Source of the DNA: JANQFV01 sp964468185
GTDB lineage: Bacteria > Planctomycetota > Phycisphaerae > UBA1845 > Fen-1342
DNA length: 64,000 nucleotides
Assembly: GCA_964468185.1 (NCBI GenBank)
Contig: CAYXTR010000002.1
Span: 62,001 to 126,000 of the forward strand
Direction: 5' to 3'
Shown here: positions 1-9,104 of the stretch, in pieces
Layout of the letters: each line of letters begins with the position of its first letter
Position numbering within the stretch: the stretch's first letter is position 1
Program-made: the position numbers and the translations under genes
Notes under the pieces: model-generated
Databases searched by the model: none
Told to the model about the DNA's origin: nothing
What the model saw: only the letters and a program-made list of their open reading frames with translations

Positions 1-200
1 TCGGTCTCCTCCAGCAGTTTCCACTTATAGCTCAGCAGCCAATACCCGAAGTTGTACCGCGATTGCGACAGGTACCACCCAAACCCGGCGTTGACAAGGA
101 ACATTGCCACGAGTGTGCCGACGATCGTTCCCGCCACACGCCGCCGGGTCGTGGGTCGGATGACTTCGTCGGGCAAGCGGTTGTGATCGAGCTGGGCCAC
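1..200 (-). CDS. Membrane-anchored protein downstream of MBOAT acyltransferase, 5' end only (partial)
   Basis: Only about the first 66 codons are in the window; the gene continues past the left edge. Reading from a GTG at 200 gives a short hydrophilic N-terminus, one hydrophobic stretch at residues 22-44 (contains GTIVGTLVAMFLVNAGF) and the beginning of an extracytoplasmic part (YLSQSRYNFGYWLLSYKWK). A TTGAGG ribosome-binding site at 215-210, overlapping the stop of the preceding MBOAT gene, decides the start. Position directly after an AlgI-type acyltransferase is typical of the SGNH/AlgJ-like partner that completes O-acetylation in the periplasm; that role is inferred from context, since the catalytic part lies outside the window. 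Confidence 0.6.
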   Translation of the reverse strand, partial: MAQLDHNRLPDEVIRPTTRRRVAGTIVGTLVAMFLVNAGFGWYLSQSRYNFGYWLLSYKWKLLEET

Positions 201-215
201 GCTGCAAAGCCTCAA

Positions 216-1646
216 TCAGAACTGGAAGTAGATGAACTCGGACGCCTCACGCACGCCGAACACGCAGATTCCCGTTAGCAACACGCTGTAAACCGCCACC
301 CGCGCCGGCACCGGCCAGCGCGTCGGCACAAGCAGATCGCGCGTCACATGCTGGCACGCCTGCATCAGCAGCAGGGGGGTAGTGAAATAGGCTAACTCAA
401 AGGCGTATTCGCTCGTCGCGTCTGACGCCGCCCATCCCAGATGCGTGAAGAAATAGCCAATCTGCTCCGCCGACCGCGACCGAAACAGAATCCACCCGCC
501 GACCGTCAGCGTGAACATCAACACAATCTGCCCGGCTCGCCGCACGTGCAGGATTGGTCCGGCAGTGACGTGCGAGGGGGCCGCGGCTGTGCGGCCATCG
601 CCCGCCAATCTGTAGATCACGAGGATGAACCCGTGATACAGCCCCCAGAACACGAAGTTCCACGAAGCGCCGTGCCAGAGTCCGCCCAGCAGCATCGTCA
701 GCATCAGGTTGCGATACGTCTTCGCGGCGCCATGCCGATTACCACCCAGCGGCACATACAGATAATCGCGCAGCCAGCTCGACAACGAAATATGCCACCG
801 CCCCCAGAAATCACTCGGACTCGTCGCCAGGTACGGTAACCGAAAGTTGATGCACAACTCGAAGCCCAGCAGCCGCGCCACACCGCGCGCAATGTCGCTA
901 TACCCCGAAAAATCGCAGTAGATCTGCACCGTAAACGCCAGCGCGCCCACCACCAGATCCAGCCCGCGATACTCCTGATAGTTGTTGAACACGGCGTCCG
1001 CGACGTGCGCCAGATTGTCCGCAATCGCGACCTTCTTGAAGTACCCCCAGATGATCAGGAACAGCGCCGTATCGACCTTGCCGGCCGTAATCTGTCGCGG
1101 TGCTGAAATCTGTGGCAATAGCCTCGTCGCCCGCTCGATCGGCCCCGCCACCAATTGCGGGAAAAACGCGACAAACAACGCAAAGTCCGGCAAGCTCCGC
1201 GTCGGCTGCAACTTGCCGCGATAGATGTCAATCGTGTAGCTCAGCGTCTGAAACGTGTAGAATGAAATCCCCACCGGCAACACGATGTTGAGCGTTGTGT
1301 ACCCGGCGTCGAACCCGACCGCCCGCAAAACCTGAGCGAAGCTCTCCGCAAAGAAGTTGAAGTACTTGAACGTCCCCAGAATGGAGAGGTTCGCCACAAC
1401 CGAGATCGCCAGCAGCACCCGCCGCCACTTCGGCGTGCTCGCCTGAGCCAACCACCGCCCGACGTGGTAGTCGATCAGCGTGGATAGCAGCAAGAGCGAG
1501 AGAAATCGCCAATCCCAATACCCATAAAAAACATAGCTCGCCACCAGCAACAGGCGGTTCTGCGTCCGGTAATCTCGCCGCAGCAGCAGATACGCCGCGT
1601 ACGTCACGACGAAAAAGACCGGGAATATGTAGCTGTTGAACAGCAT
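216..1646 (-). CDS. MBOAT family O-acyltransferase (AlgI/DltB-like)
   Basis: Polytopic membrane acyltransferase of about 476 residues that would move acyl (usually acetyl) groups across the inner membrane onto an exported glycan. The start is set at MLFNSYIFPVFF, the usual N-terminus of AlgI-type proteins; the upstream in-frame extension is basic and lacks family features. The conserved core reads DFWGRWHISLSSWLRDYLYV followed by PLGGN, and the catalytic-histidine segment is GGLWHGASWNFVFWGLYHG. Many hydrophobic helices run the whole length. The stop codon sits about 15 bases before the next gene's GTG, so the two are probably cotranscribed. The polymer modified cannot be told; a GT2 enzyme is encoded divergently 270 bases away. 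Confidence 0.9.
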   Translation of the reverse strand: MLFNSYIFPVFFVVTYAAYLLLRRDYRTQNRLLLVASYVFYGYWDWRFLSLLLLSTLIDYHVGRWLAQASTPKWRRVLLAISVVANLSILGTFKYFNFFAESFAQVLRAVGFDAGYTTLNIVLPVGISFYTFQTLSYTIDIYRGKLQPTRSLPDFALFVAFFPQLVAGPIERATRLLPQISAPRQITAGKVDTALFLIIWGYFKKVAIADNLAHVADAVFNNYQEYRGLDLVVGALAFTVQIYCDFSGYSDIARGVARLLGFELCINFRLPYLATSPSDFWGRWHISLSSWLRDYLYVPLGGNRHGAAKTYRNLMLTMLLGGLWHGASWNFVFWGLYHGFILVIYRLAGDGRTAAAPSHVTAGPILHVRRAGQIVLMFTLTVGGWILFRSRSAEQIGYFFTHLGWAASDATSEYAFELAYFTTPLLLMQACQHVTRDLLVPTRWPVPARVAVYSVLLTGICVFGVREASEFIYFQF

Positions 1647-1916
1647 ATGCCGGGGCCGTCGGCGTCTTTCGCACCTGTTCAACCCGGCTCACGCGACCCG
1701 GGCCGCGGCGCGACAATTCCCCGGAGTTATCGGCGACCGCCCGAGCGCACTGAAACGCGCCCGCGCCGCAATATCGGACGCACACCTTCGTCACGCGCCA
1801 TCGATCAAGACCCGCGCATCCAGGTCCGATGACAGTGGGGGACACCCGCTATCGGACGGGTCGCGCCTCGGCCGCAGCCGCGCACGGGCCACGTCCGCCG
1901 ACGCACGAGAACTGGC

Positions 1917-3011
1917 ATGCCCACACTCGGACTGATCATCCCCGTCTTCAACGAGCAGGAGATCATTGCGCAGGTCGTGCAGCGCGTGCAGCACGTGCTC
2001 GACCAGCTCGATCTGCCCGCCGTCGCGTGCTTCGTTGACGATGGCAGCCGCGACGAAACGCGTGCCCACCTCCAGGCCGCCAGCATCGCCGACGCGCGCC
2101 TCCAATACCTCAGCTTCAGCCGCAACTTCGGCCACCAGACGGCGGTCCTCGCCGGCCTGCGCGAGCTCGACGCCGACGTCTACGTCGTCATCGACGGCGA
2201 TCTCCAGGACCCGCCCGAGCTGATCCCGCAACTCCTCGACCAGTGGCGGCAGGGCAATCAGGTCGTCTATTGCGTCCGCCACAAACGCAAGGAAGTGTTC
2301 CTCAAACGCTGGGCCTACGCCGCGTTCTATCGCCTGCTGCGCTCCGTCTCCTATCTGAACATCCCGCTCGACACCGGCGACTTCTGTCTCATGGATCGCG
2401 CCGTCGTCGACCAGCTTCGCCGCATGCCCGAGCACAACCAGTTCATTCGCGGCCTGCGCACCTGGGTCGGCTTCCGCCAGACCGCCTTCCACTACGAACG
2501 CGATGCCCGTGCCGGCGGCGAGCCAAAGTACAACCTGCGCAAGCTCATGCGCCTTGCCACCGACGGCTTGCTCGCGTTCTCGGACTTCCCCCTCGCCATC
2601 ATCACCCGTCTCGGCGTCGTGACGACCGCGCTAGCCGCGCTCGGTGTGTTGTTCGTGCTGCTGGGCGCCATTTGGCACCAGGCGCCACCAACCGCACTCA
2701 GTCTGCTCGCCGCCGGACTGTTTTTCCTTGGCGGTGTCCAACTCACCTGCCTCGGCATCGTCGCCACCTATATCGGCCGCATCTACGACGACGTCCGCGG
2801 CCGTCCGCTGTACGTCGTTCACGAGCGTAGCTCAGGGCTGGCGCGTTCGGATGAAGCGGCAGGGCACAACGCCGACCCCCGCAGCCGCTTTGCACCGTCT
2901 GAGCCGGTCGTGCAGTTCACGTCCTCTCCCGCTGCACAGCAATCCGCAGACACACCAGAATCAGCGCCGGCCAATGCCGCAAGCACCGCCACGGCCGGGG
3001 ACGGGCAGTGA
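1917..3011 (+). CDS. GT2 family glycosyltransferase (GtrB/DPM1-like, membrane-anchored)
   Basis: A 364-residue family 2 glycosyltransferase that probably transfers a sugar to a polyprenyl phosphate at the cytoplasmic face. The N-terminal nucleotide-sugar domain begins LGLIIPVFNEQEII, has the DDGSRDE loop and the metal-binding DGDLQDPPE motif (about residues 91-99), and the LDTGDFCLMDR plus EPKYNLRKL segments of the GtrB/ArnC/DPM1 group. Two transmembrane helices follow at roughly 233-252 and 262-285. The last ~70 residues are Pro/Ala/Ser-rich and look unstructured, which is longer than usual for the family. The stop codon overlaps the GTG start of the next gene (GTGA), indicating translational coupling with that membrane protein. 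Confidence 0.9.
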   Translation: MPTLGLIIPVFNEQEIIAQVVQRVQHVLDQLDLPAVACFVDDGSRDETRAHLQAASIADARLQYLSFSRNFGHQTAVLAGLRELDADVYVVIDGDLQDPPELIPQLLDQWRQGNQVVYCVRHKRKEVFLKRWAYAAFYRLLRSVSYLNIPLDTGDFCLMDRAVVDQLRRMPEHNQFIRGLRTWVGFRQTAFHYERDARAGGEPKYNLRKLMRLATDGLLAFSDFPLAIITRLGVVTTALAALGVLFVLLGAIWHQAPPTALSLLAAGLFFLGGVQLTCLGIVATYIGRIYDDVRGRPLYVVHERSSGLARSDEAAGHNADPRSRFAPSEPVVQFTSSPAAQQSADTPESAPANAASTATAGDGQ

Positions 3012-4954
3012 CTACGCTGCCGCTCGACAGATCGCCACACTGGCTGGGATCGAGAAGCACGGCAGGCGGCGAGCAGACAGCCATTCAGTCCTGGACATCG
3101 CACCACCTCACATTCTGCGAAGCCGGCGTCTTGTGCGTCGTGCTCGCCACCACCATCCTCATCGCCAATGGCTACGTCTACGGTCGTAATACGCACATCG
3201 AGCAACTCCCACTCGTCCTCCGTGCGCTCGACGCCAATTACCTGACGAACGACTTCTACGTAAACGCCAACACCGGCTTCGGCCCGCGCATGTACTACAC
3301 TTGGCTGCTGGCAGCGGCCGCACGTGTCATACCGCTGCCGTGGGTTGTGCTCAGCCTCACATGGCTGAGCCTGCTCGGCGTCGTTAGCGCGACGTTCCTT
3401 GCCGCTCGCCATCTGTTGCGCGCGGGAGATCTCACGGCCACCCTCGCCGCTGTTCTTGTAGCCAGCGTCGAAGCCTTCGACCTCGGCGGCGCGACGTTCC
3501 TGCACCGCAACGTCCTTGTGCCGCAGGCGCTCATTATGCCGGTCGTCCTGCTGATGATCTGGGCCGGCCTCGCGGGGCGCCCGCTGCTCGTCCTGCTCAC
3601 GAGTTCCATCAGCACGTTCATTCACCCGCTCATGGGCCCCGGCACCGCCGCCATCCTACTCTCCGCGCTAATCATGCAGTCTGCCTGGAACGCCTGGCAA
3701 GCCGCGGGCACGGCGCGACGCGACGGAGTTATTTCCGCAGCCAAGGCCGCCTGCGCCCTCCTCGGCGTCGGCGCGCTGACGTATGTGCTCTGGGTCCGAC
3801 CCCAACATCAGGCGATGAGCACGTCCGAGTTCTTCGCCACGTACGCCTACCTCCGCAACCCGCACCACTGCATTCCCAGCACGTTCCCGCCCGCCGAGTA
3901 TGCCCGTACGCTCGGCTTCCTCGCGGTCTTCGCGTTCGGCTGGTGGCAATGGCGACAGTGGGGGGGGGACCACACCGTCGCGACCCGCATGCTGCTTGTC
4001 GTCGCCCTGCTCATCGCCGCCTGCATCGGCGGCTATGTCTTTGTCGAGATCCTGCCATCGCGACTATGGGTCACGGCCCAGACGTTCCGCTTCCTGTATG
4101 TGCTCAAGTGGCTCGGCCTGCTGCTCCTCGCACACCACGCAGCCCGCGCTCTCGCAACACGAGCCGCCACGAGCCGCGCGTCGGCCGTACTCATGCTCAT
4201 CAGCAGCGGCTTCTGGCAACCAGTTGCGGCTTTGAGCGGGCAACTCGCACACGTGCTGCACACCCGACGTCGACCCGTCGCGTTAGCCGGACTGGCCCTC
4301 GCTGGCACACTCACCGCGTCACTGCTGTTGATTGGCGCCACTGCGGCGGAGTTTGCCAGGCTCATCATCGGCGTGACCCTCTGCACGTGGCTCTTCGCTA
4401 CCCCCCGACGATGGTGGCGGATTGCACTTCCCACCGCGGCGTTGGCCGCATTCGTCGTCATCTTCGCGATTCACCACGTCCACAAGCTCCCCGTCGTCTG
4501 GCGCGTGCTCGACCCTCTCCGTCTCCGCATCACACTGGACGACGTGCCCGGACCGGTTGCCGACATCGCTCGACAGGCGCGCCAGGTGACGCCGCCCAAT
4601 GCCATCATCCTCACGCCCGTCGGCAAGGACGAGTTCGGCGAGTTCCGCATGATCGCCGAACGCGCCATCGTCACCGACTTCAAGACCTATCCCTTCGGCG
4701 ACGAGAACATGCGTGCCTGGCGACAGCGGCTCGAGGACTGTTATGGCCCGGTGACGCAACGTGGCACGACCGCCATCGCCGAAATGAACGCGCACTATCG
4801 CAGCATCACGCCGCGCCGTCTCACCCAGATAGTGGAGAAGTATGGCGCACGCTACGCGGTCCTGCACGCTGACACCCCACATCCTGGCCCCACCCTGGCC
4901 CGCAACGCGCGCTACAGGCTGGTCGAACTATCGCCGCCCGTTGACCCGCAGTAG
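3008..4954 (+). CDS. Polytopic membrane protein, function unknown (paired with GT2)
   Basis: A 648-residue protein with about 12 hydrophobic helices from residue ~40 to ~490 and a soluble C-terminal domain of ~150 residues (PNAIILTPVGKDEFGEFRM..). A GTG start overlapping the upstream TGA couples it to the GT2 gene. The organisation, many helices then a periplasmic C-terminal domain, resembles bacterial membrane proteins of the GT-C / DUF6798 type seen beside polyprenyl-phosphate sugar synthases, so a role in using or flipping the lipid-linked sugar is plausible, but no catalytic motif was recognised and this remains a guess. Confidence 0.7.
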   Translation: MTTLPLDRSPHWLGSRSTAGGEQTAIQSWTSHHLTFCEAGVLCVVLATTILIANGYVYGRNTHIEQLPLVLRALDANYLTNDFYVNANTGFGPRMYYTWLLAAAARVIPLPWVVLSLTWLSLLGVVSATFLAARHLLRAGDLTATLAAVLVASVEAFDLGGATFLHRNVLVPQALIMPVVLLMIWAGLAGRPLLVLLTSSISTFIHPLMGPGTAAILLSALIMQSAWNAWQAAGTARRDGVISAAKAACALLGVGALTYVLWVRPQHQAMSTSEFFATYAYLRNPHHCIPSTFPPAEYARTLGFLAVFAFGWWQWRQWGGDHTVATRMLLVVALLIAACIGGYVFVEILPSRLWVTAQTFRFLYVLKWLGLLLLAHHAARALATRAATSRASAVLMLISSGFWQPVAALSGQLAHVLHTRRRPVALAGLALAGTLTASLLLIGATAAEFARLIIGVTLCTWLFATPRRWWRIALPTAALAAFVVIFAIHHVHKLPVVWRVLDPLRLRITLDDVPGPVADIARQARQVTPPNAIILTPVGKDEFGEFRMIAERAIVTDFKTYPFGDENMRAWRQRLEDCYGPVTQRGTTAIAEMNAHYRSITPRRLTQIVEKYGARYAVLHADTPHPGPTLARNARYRLVELSPPVDPQ

Positions 4955-5007
4955 CGCCCAGGTGCCCACAGACCCCGCAGCGCCACCTGCGTCCGAGCCG
5001 CCACCTG

Positions 5008-8000
5008 CTACCGCTCGCGGTCCAGAATGTCCCGCACGCGCCGCAACAGGGCCTTCCGGGTAAACGGTTTCTCCAGGAAGTCAATCCCGCGGTCGATCAC
5101 GCCATGGTGGGCGATGATATTCGACGTGTACCCCGAGACGAACAGCGTCGGCGGTGCCGTACCCAGTTCGGCCAGCTTGTCGACCAGTTTACGACCATTC
5201 ATATCCGGCATCACCACGTCCGTAATGAGCAGCCCCACCTGCCGTCCTGACCGGCGTATCAGTTCCGCTGCCTCGGCCCCGCTTCCGGCTTCGAGAACGT
5301 GATACCCGGCGCTCGCCAGCACCTGCGCCGTCAGCACCCGCACCGCCGTATCATCCTCGCAGACAACCACCGTCTCAGTGCCGCGGCTCGTGGTCGGGGT
5401 ACGCTGCTCTCCCGACGACGCCACGGCATGCACTTCACGATGCGCCGGCAGGTAGATCTTGAACGTCGAACCATGCCCAGGTTCGCTGTAGACCATGACG
5501 TGCCCGCCGACCTGCTTCACGATGCCGTAGACCGTCGCCAATCCGAGCCCGGTGCCTTGCCCAACCGCTTTGGTCGTGAAAAAAGGTTCCCAAATGCGCT
5601 CCTGAGTCTCCGCATCCATGCCACAGCCCGTGTCAGCGACGGCGATTCGTACATAGGCGCCAGGCTGAGTGTCAGCGTGCACGCGCGCGTAGCCGCCATC
5701 AATTTGCACATTCGAGGTCTCGATGGTCAATGATCCACCCTTCGGCATCGCGTCGCCGGCGTTGACCGCGAGGTTCATGATGATCTGCTCGACCTGACCA
5801 GGATCCATGCGCACGGACATCAAGTCGTGGCCCGGAACGAACTCGAAGCTGATGTCCTCGGCGAGCAGTCGTCGCAGCATCTTCTCCATATTCCCGATTG
5901 TGCGGTTCAGGTCGAGCACTTGCGGCTGGGTGACCTGGCGGCGGCTGAATGCCAGCAATTGTCTGGTGAGACTCGCGGCCCGCTGCGCGGACTGCTCGAT
6001 GTGCTGCAATTCGTCCTGCAACTCCTCGGTCTCCAGCTCCCCCTGTTCCAGCCCGAGCTGAGCCAACTCCACGTTGCCGAGGATCGCCGTGAGAATGTTG
6101 TTGAAGTCGTGCGCCACGCCGCCCGCCAGACGTCCGATGGCTTCCATGCGCTGCGCCTGCTGGAGCTGCTGCTCGAGCTTGGCGCGGTGCGCCTCCGCTT
6201 CGCGCTGCTCGGTGATATCCTGGGCGATAACGATGCCGTGTCCCGTCGGACCATTCTCATCTATCACGGGCACAACCTGGTTCGCATAGAGCCGACCGCC
6301 ATACTCTACTTCGTAATACCCCTCCTCGCCGCGCTGCGCCGCTTCGTGATAGGGCCGCATGAACTCCCACAACTCCGGAAAGATCTCGGCAACCGTGTGT
6401 CCCACAACTTCCGCCGCCGCCAGCCCCGCTTCCGCGAAGCCCTTGCCGTTGGCCGCCAGGTAGCGAAAGTCACGATCGTACAGGAACAGGCCGCCGTTCG
6501 GAAAATTCTCCGTAAGCGAACGGTAGCGCGCCTCACTGGCACGCAGCCGCTCCTCGGCCGCCTTCTGCTCGGTCACGTCACGGGCAATCCCGACATAGCT
6601 GCTGACATTCCCCGCCGCGTCACGTAGAGCCGAGCCCTTGGATACGTGCCAACTCATCGTGCCGTCTTGTCGCACCACGCGATACTCGACGCTGATCTGC
6701 TGCCTGCCCGACCCCAACACCTGCGCAAGAAACTCCCGACACAGGTGCCGATCCTCCGGATGGACATACGGCTCAAACGAGCGTCCGATGGCCGCCTCCG
6801 CCGGCTCACCCATCAAGTCCTGCCAGTTCGGGGAGATGTACGTGAAGATTCCTTCCGGGGTAAGGGCATAGACGATGTCACTGGCGTTCTCAACGAACGA
6901 CCGGAAACGCTGCTCGCTTTCACGCAGGGCCTGCTCCGCCAGCTTCCTCTCCGTCGTGACCTCGGTATACGTGATTATCCCCCCGATACGCCCGTCAGCC
7001 CGGTACCACGGCCGACACTCCCAGCGGTTGTAGGTCACCGAGCCATCCGGCCGAACGAAGTGGTCATCCTCGGCCCGCTCGACCGCTCCGGCCAACACAC
7101 GCTGATGCACGTCCTTCCAGCGCTGCGGCATCTCGGGGAACACCTCATAGTGATGCTTGCCGATGATGTTCTGCTCTTCGACGCCGTAATCTCTTAGATA
7201 ACGTTCACTCACGAAAACGTATCGCAGCCCGGTGTCATACACGGCGATGGCGTTCGGATCGTGACGAATGACATACGCCATCAATTCGTGCTGCTCGGCC
7301 GCCAGTTGCTCAGCGCGCTTGCGCTCCGTAACGTCCTCAAACGAGCCGTAGAGCCGCGCGACTTGCCCATCCAGTCCGACTTCCGGATACCCGCGCGCGA
7401 CGCAGCGGCGAATCGACCCATCCGATATCACCGCATCGAGTTCCATTTCGTACGGCACACCTTCGGCAATCGCTCGGTTCACAGCGTCGCGCAGCCGCTG
7501 CATGCTCTCCGGCGTATAGAACTTCTCGTGCTCAGCGAAGGACGGGGCCCCGGCCGCCGGATCGCGTCCGAACACCCGAAACAGCTCATCCGACCACGTC
7601 ACCGTGTCCGTCGCAACGTCCCACTCCCAACTCCCGAGATGGGCGATCCGCTCGGCCCGCTCCAGCATCTGGTGTTCGCGCTGCAAGGCCAGGTCGCTCT
7701 CGTGCTGCGCGGTAATGTCGAGCAGGATGCCCTCATACGTCTGCGCGGTACCACCCGGATCGCGCCGAATCGTCGTGCGATCATCCACCCACTTGACTTT
7801 TCCGTCTCGGGTTACAATGCGGTAGGGGGCATGCGTAAACTCCGCGGCGCCGCCTTCGGTGGCCTGGACAACCTCCTGGGCGACACGCGTCATGTCCTCT
7901 GGGTGTACGATGCTGGCAAAAGGTACACGGCCCGAAACGAAGTCCTGCACTGCCCAGCCGAACTGACGCTCTACGTTGTCCGACACATACTCGACCGGCC

Positions 8001-8988
8001 AGCCAGGTTCGTTCCGCCAGATGAACGCCACCGCTGGGCTGCGCAAGATGATGTCATTCGCGCGACGCAGCGCCAGCTCCGCCTCCTTGCGCTCAGTCGT
8101 TACCGTGAAGTAGACGGATATGCCGCGCTCGCGTGGATAGACGCGAACCTCATACCAGTTGCGGTAGGGGGACTGTTCGAAAAACGTCTCAAAGCTGACG
8201 GCACGCCGCGTCTGAAGCACCTCCCGGTATTTCTTCTCAAAATCCGTTCCGCGCGCCTCGGGAAACGCATCAAGCAGGTTACTTCCCACGACCTCCTCTG
8301 CCGACCTGCCCAGTACGCGCGCCGCGGCACCGTTGTAGTACGTGATGACCAGGTGCTCATCCAGCGCGAAGAACGCATCCGAGATACTCTCCAGGATGTT
8401 CACCGTCTCGCGTTCGGCCGCTGCCCGCGATTCATCCGCGTCCAGCTTCTCCAGCGCAAACGCCAAATCACTCGCCGCTTCGGCGAGCAGTTCGTGCTCC
8501 TCGCTATCTTCGGCATAATGTCTTGGAACCGATACCGCGAGCACACCGTGCACGCGTCCCCGCAGCGCCAGACGATGCACCAGACCCGCCCGATTGCCAT
8601 ACTCACACGACAACGGGCAATCCGGGCAGTGCTTGGGCGGGTCCGTCACGACCACCGTCGCGTCGCAGCCCAACGCGGTGCGCATGCATGACGGGAATTC
8701 GCCCCGTGCCAATCGCTCGCGCAGTTCCTTGAAGCCGCCGTCGAACCCTGACGATGCCGTGCGCACAGCGTACTCACCCGCCTCATCCAGGGTGGCACAC
8801 CACGCGTTGAAGAACCCGCGCGTGCTGGTCAGACAATCGCAGATGCCCTGTAGCAGTTTCTCACGGGATGATTCCCGCGTTATCAACTGGTTCACATCGC
8901 GAACGGCCCGCAGCACCGCATTCAGGTGCTCCAGCCGCGAGATATGACCTGCGTCCCCCGGCGCCTGACTCGTCGTGGTGTCGCCCAT
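5008..8988 (-). CDS. Hybrid sensor histidine kinase with GAF, about six PAS domains and a receiver domain
   Basis: A 1326-residue cytoplasmic sensor; no transmembrane helix is evident. A GAF-like domain (about 20-190) contains a cysteine cluster (C101, C107, C121, C124, C128) that could bind a metal or a redox cofactor. About six PAS/PAC units follow (near 195-300, 308-430, 440-556, 570-682, 690-808, 820-930), several ending in the DITxQ/DVTERK pattern. The kinase core has H960 in GGVAHDFNNILT, the N box at N1076, DTGCGM at 1119-1124 and GQGTGLGL at 1143-1150. A C-terminal receiver has E1211/D1212, phospho-acceptor D1257 in ITDVVMPDMNG, S1285 and K1307, so all relay residues are present. It lies 116 bases downstream of the Cache-CheD-like gene on the same strand, and may answer to the same signal. 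Confidence 0.93.
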   Translation of the reverse strand: MGDTTTSQAPGDAGHISRLEHLNAVLRAVRDVNQLITRESSREKLLQGICDCLTSTRGFFNAWCATLDEAGEYAVRTASSGFDGGFKELRERLARGEFPSCMRTALGCDATVVVTDPPKHCPDCPLSCEYGNRAGLVHRLALRGRVHGVLAVSVPRHYAEDSEEHELLAEAASDLAFALEKLDADESRAAAERETVNILESISDAFFALDEHLVITYYNGAAARVLGRSAEEVVGSNLLDAFPEARGTDFEKKYREVLQTRRAVSFETFFEQSPYRNWYEVRVYPRERGISVYFTVTTERKEAELALRRANDIILRSPAVAFIWRNEPGWPVEYVSDNVERQFGWAVQDFVSGRVPFASIVHPEDMTRVAQEVVQATEGGAAEFTHAPYRIVTRDGKVKWVDDRTTIRRDPGGTAQTYEGILLDITAQHESDLALQREHQMLERAERIAHLGSWEWDVATDTVTWSDELFRVFGRDPAAGAPSFAEHEKFYTPESMQRLRDAVNRAIAEGVPYEMELDAVISDGSIRRCVARGYPEVGLDGQVARLYGSFEDVTERKRAEQLAAEQHELMAYVIRHDPNAIAVYDTGLRYVFVSERYLRDYGVEEQNIIGKHHYEVFPEMPQRWKDVHQRVLAGAVERAEDDHFVRPDGSVTYNRWECRPWYRADGRIGGIITYTEVTTERKLAEQALRESEQRFRSFVENASDIVYALTPEGIFTYISPNWQDLMGEPAEAAIGRSFEPYVHPEDRHLCREFLAQVLGSGRQQISVEYRVVRQDGTMSWHVSKGSALRDAAGNVSSYVGIARDVTEQKAAEERLRASEARYRSLTENFPNGGLFLYDRDFRYLAANGKGFAEAGLAAAEVVGHTVAEIFPELWEFMRPYHEAAQRGEEGYYEVEYGGRLYANQVVPVIDENGPTGHGIVIAQDITEQREAEAHRAKLEQQLQQAQRMEAIGRLAGGVAHDFNNILTAILGNVELAQLGLEQGELETEELQDELQHIEQSAQRAASLTRQLLAFSRRQVTQPQVLDLNRTIGNMEKMLRRLLAEDISFEFVPGHDLMSVRMDPGQVEQIIMNLAVNAGDAMPKGGSLTIETSNVQIDGGYARVHADTQPGAYVRIAVADTGCGMDAETQERIWEPFFTTKAVGQGTGLGLATVYGIVKQVGGHVMVYSEPGHGSTFKIYLPAHREVHAVASSGEQRTPTTSRGTETVVVCEDDTAVRVLTAQVLASAGYHVLEAGSGAEAAELIRRSGRQVGLLITDVVMPDMNGRKLVDKLAELGTAPPTLFVSGYTSNIIAHHGVIDRGIDFLEKPFTRKALLRRVRDILDRER

Positions 8989-9104
8989 AGCGTCTCACGT
9001 AGGTAGTTGCGGTCGCCGAGATCTGGAAGTTGGGCGGCATTCTAATCGCAACCCGCTCGTATCGCGAGGCAAATCAGGCGGGCGGGGCACACGAACCGCG
9101 CGCC

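Noticed and set aside
7261..8691. 476-codon open frame antisense to the hybrid histidine kinase
   Set aside because: Shadow frame; the kinase/PAS motifs on the minus strand are continuous through it.
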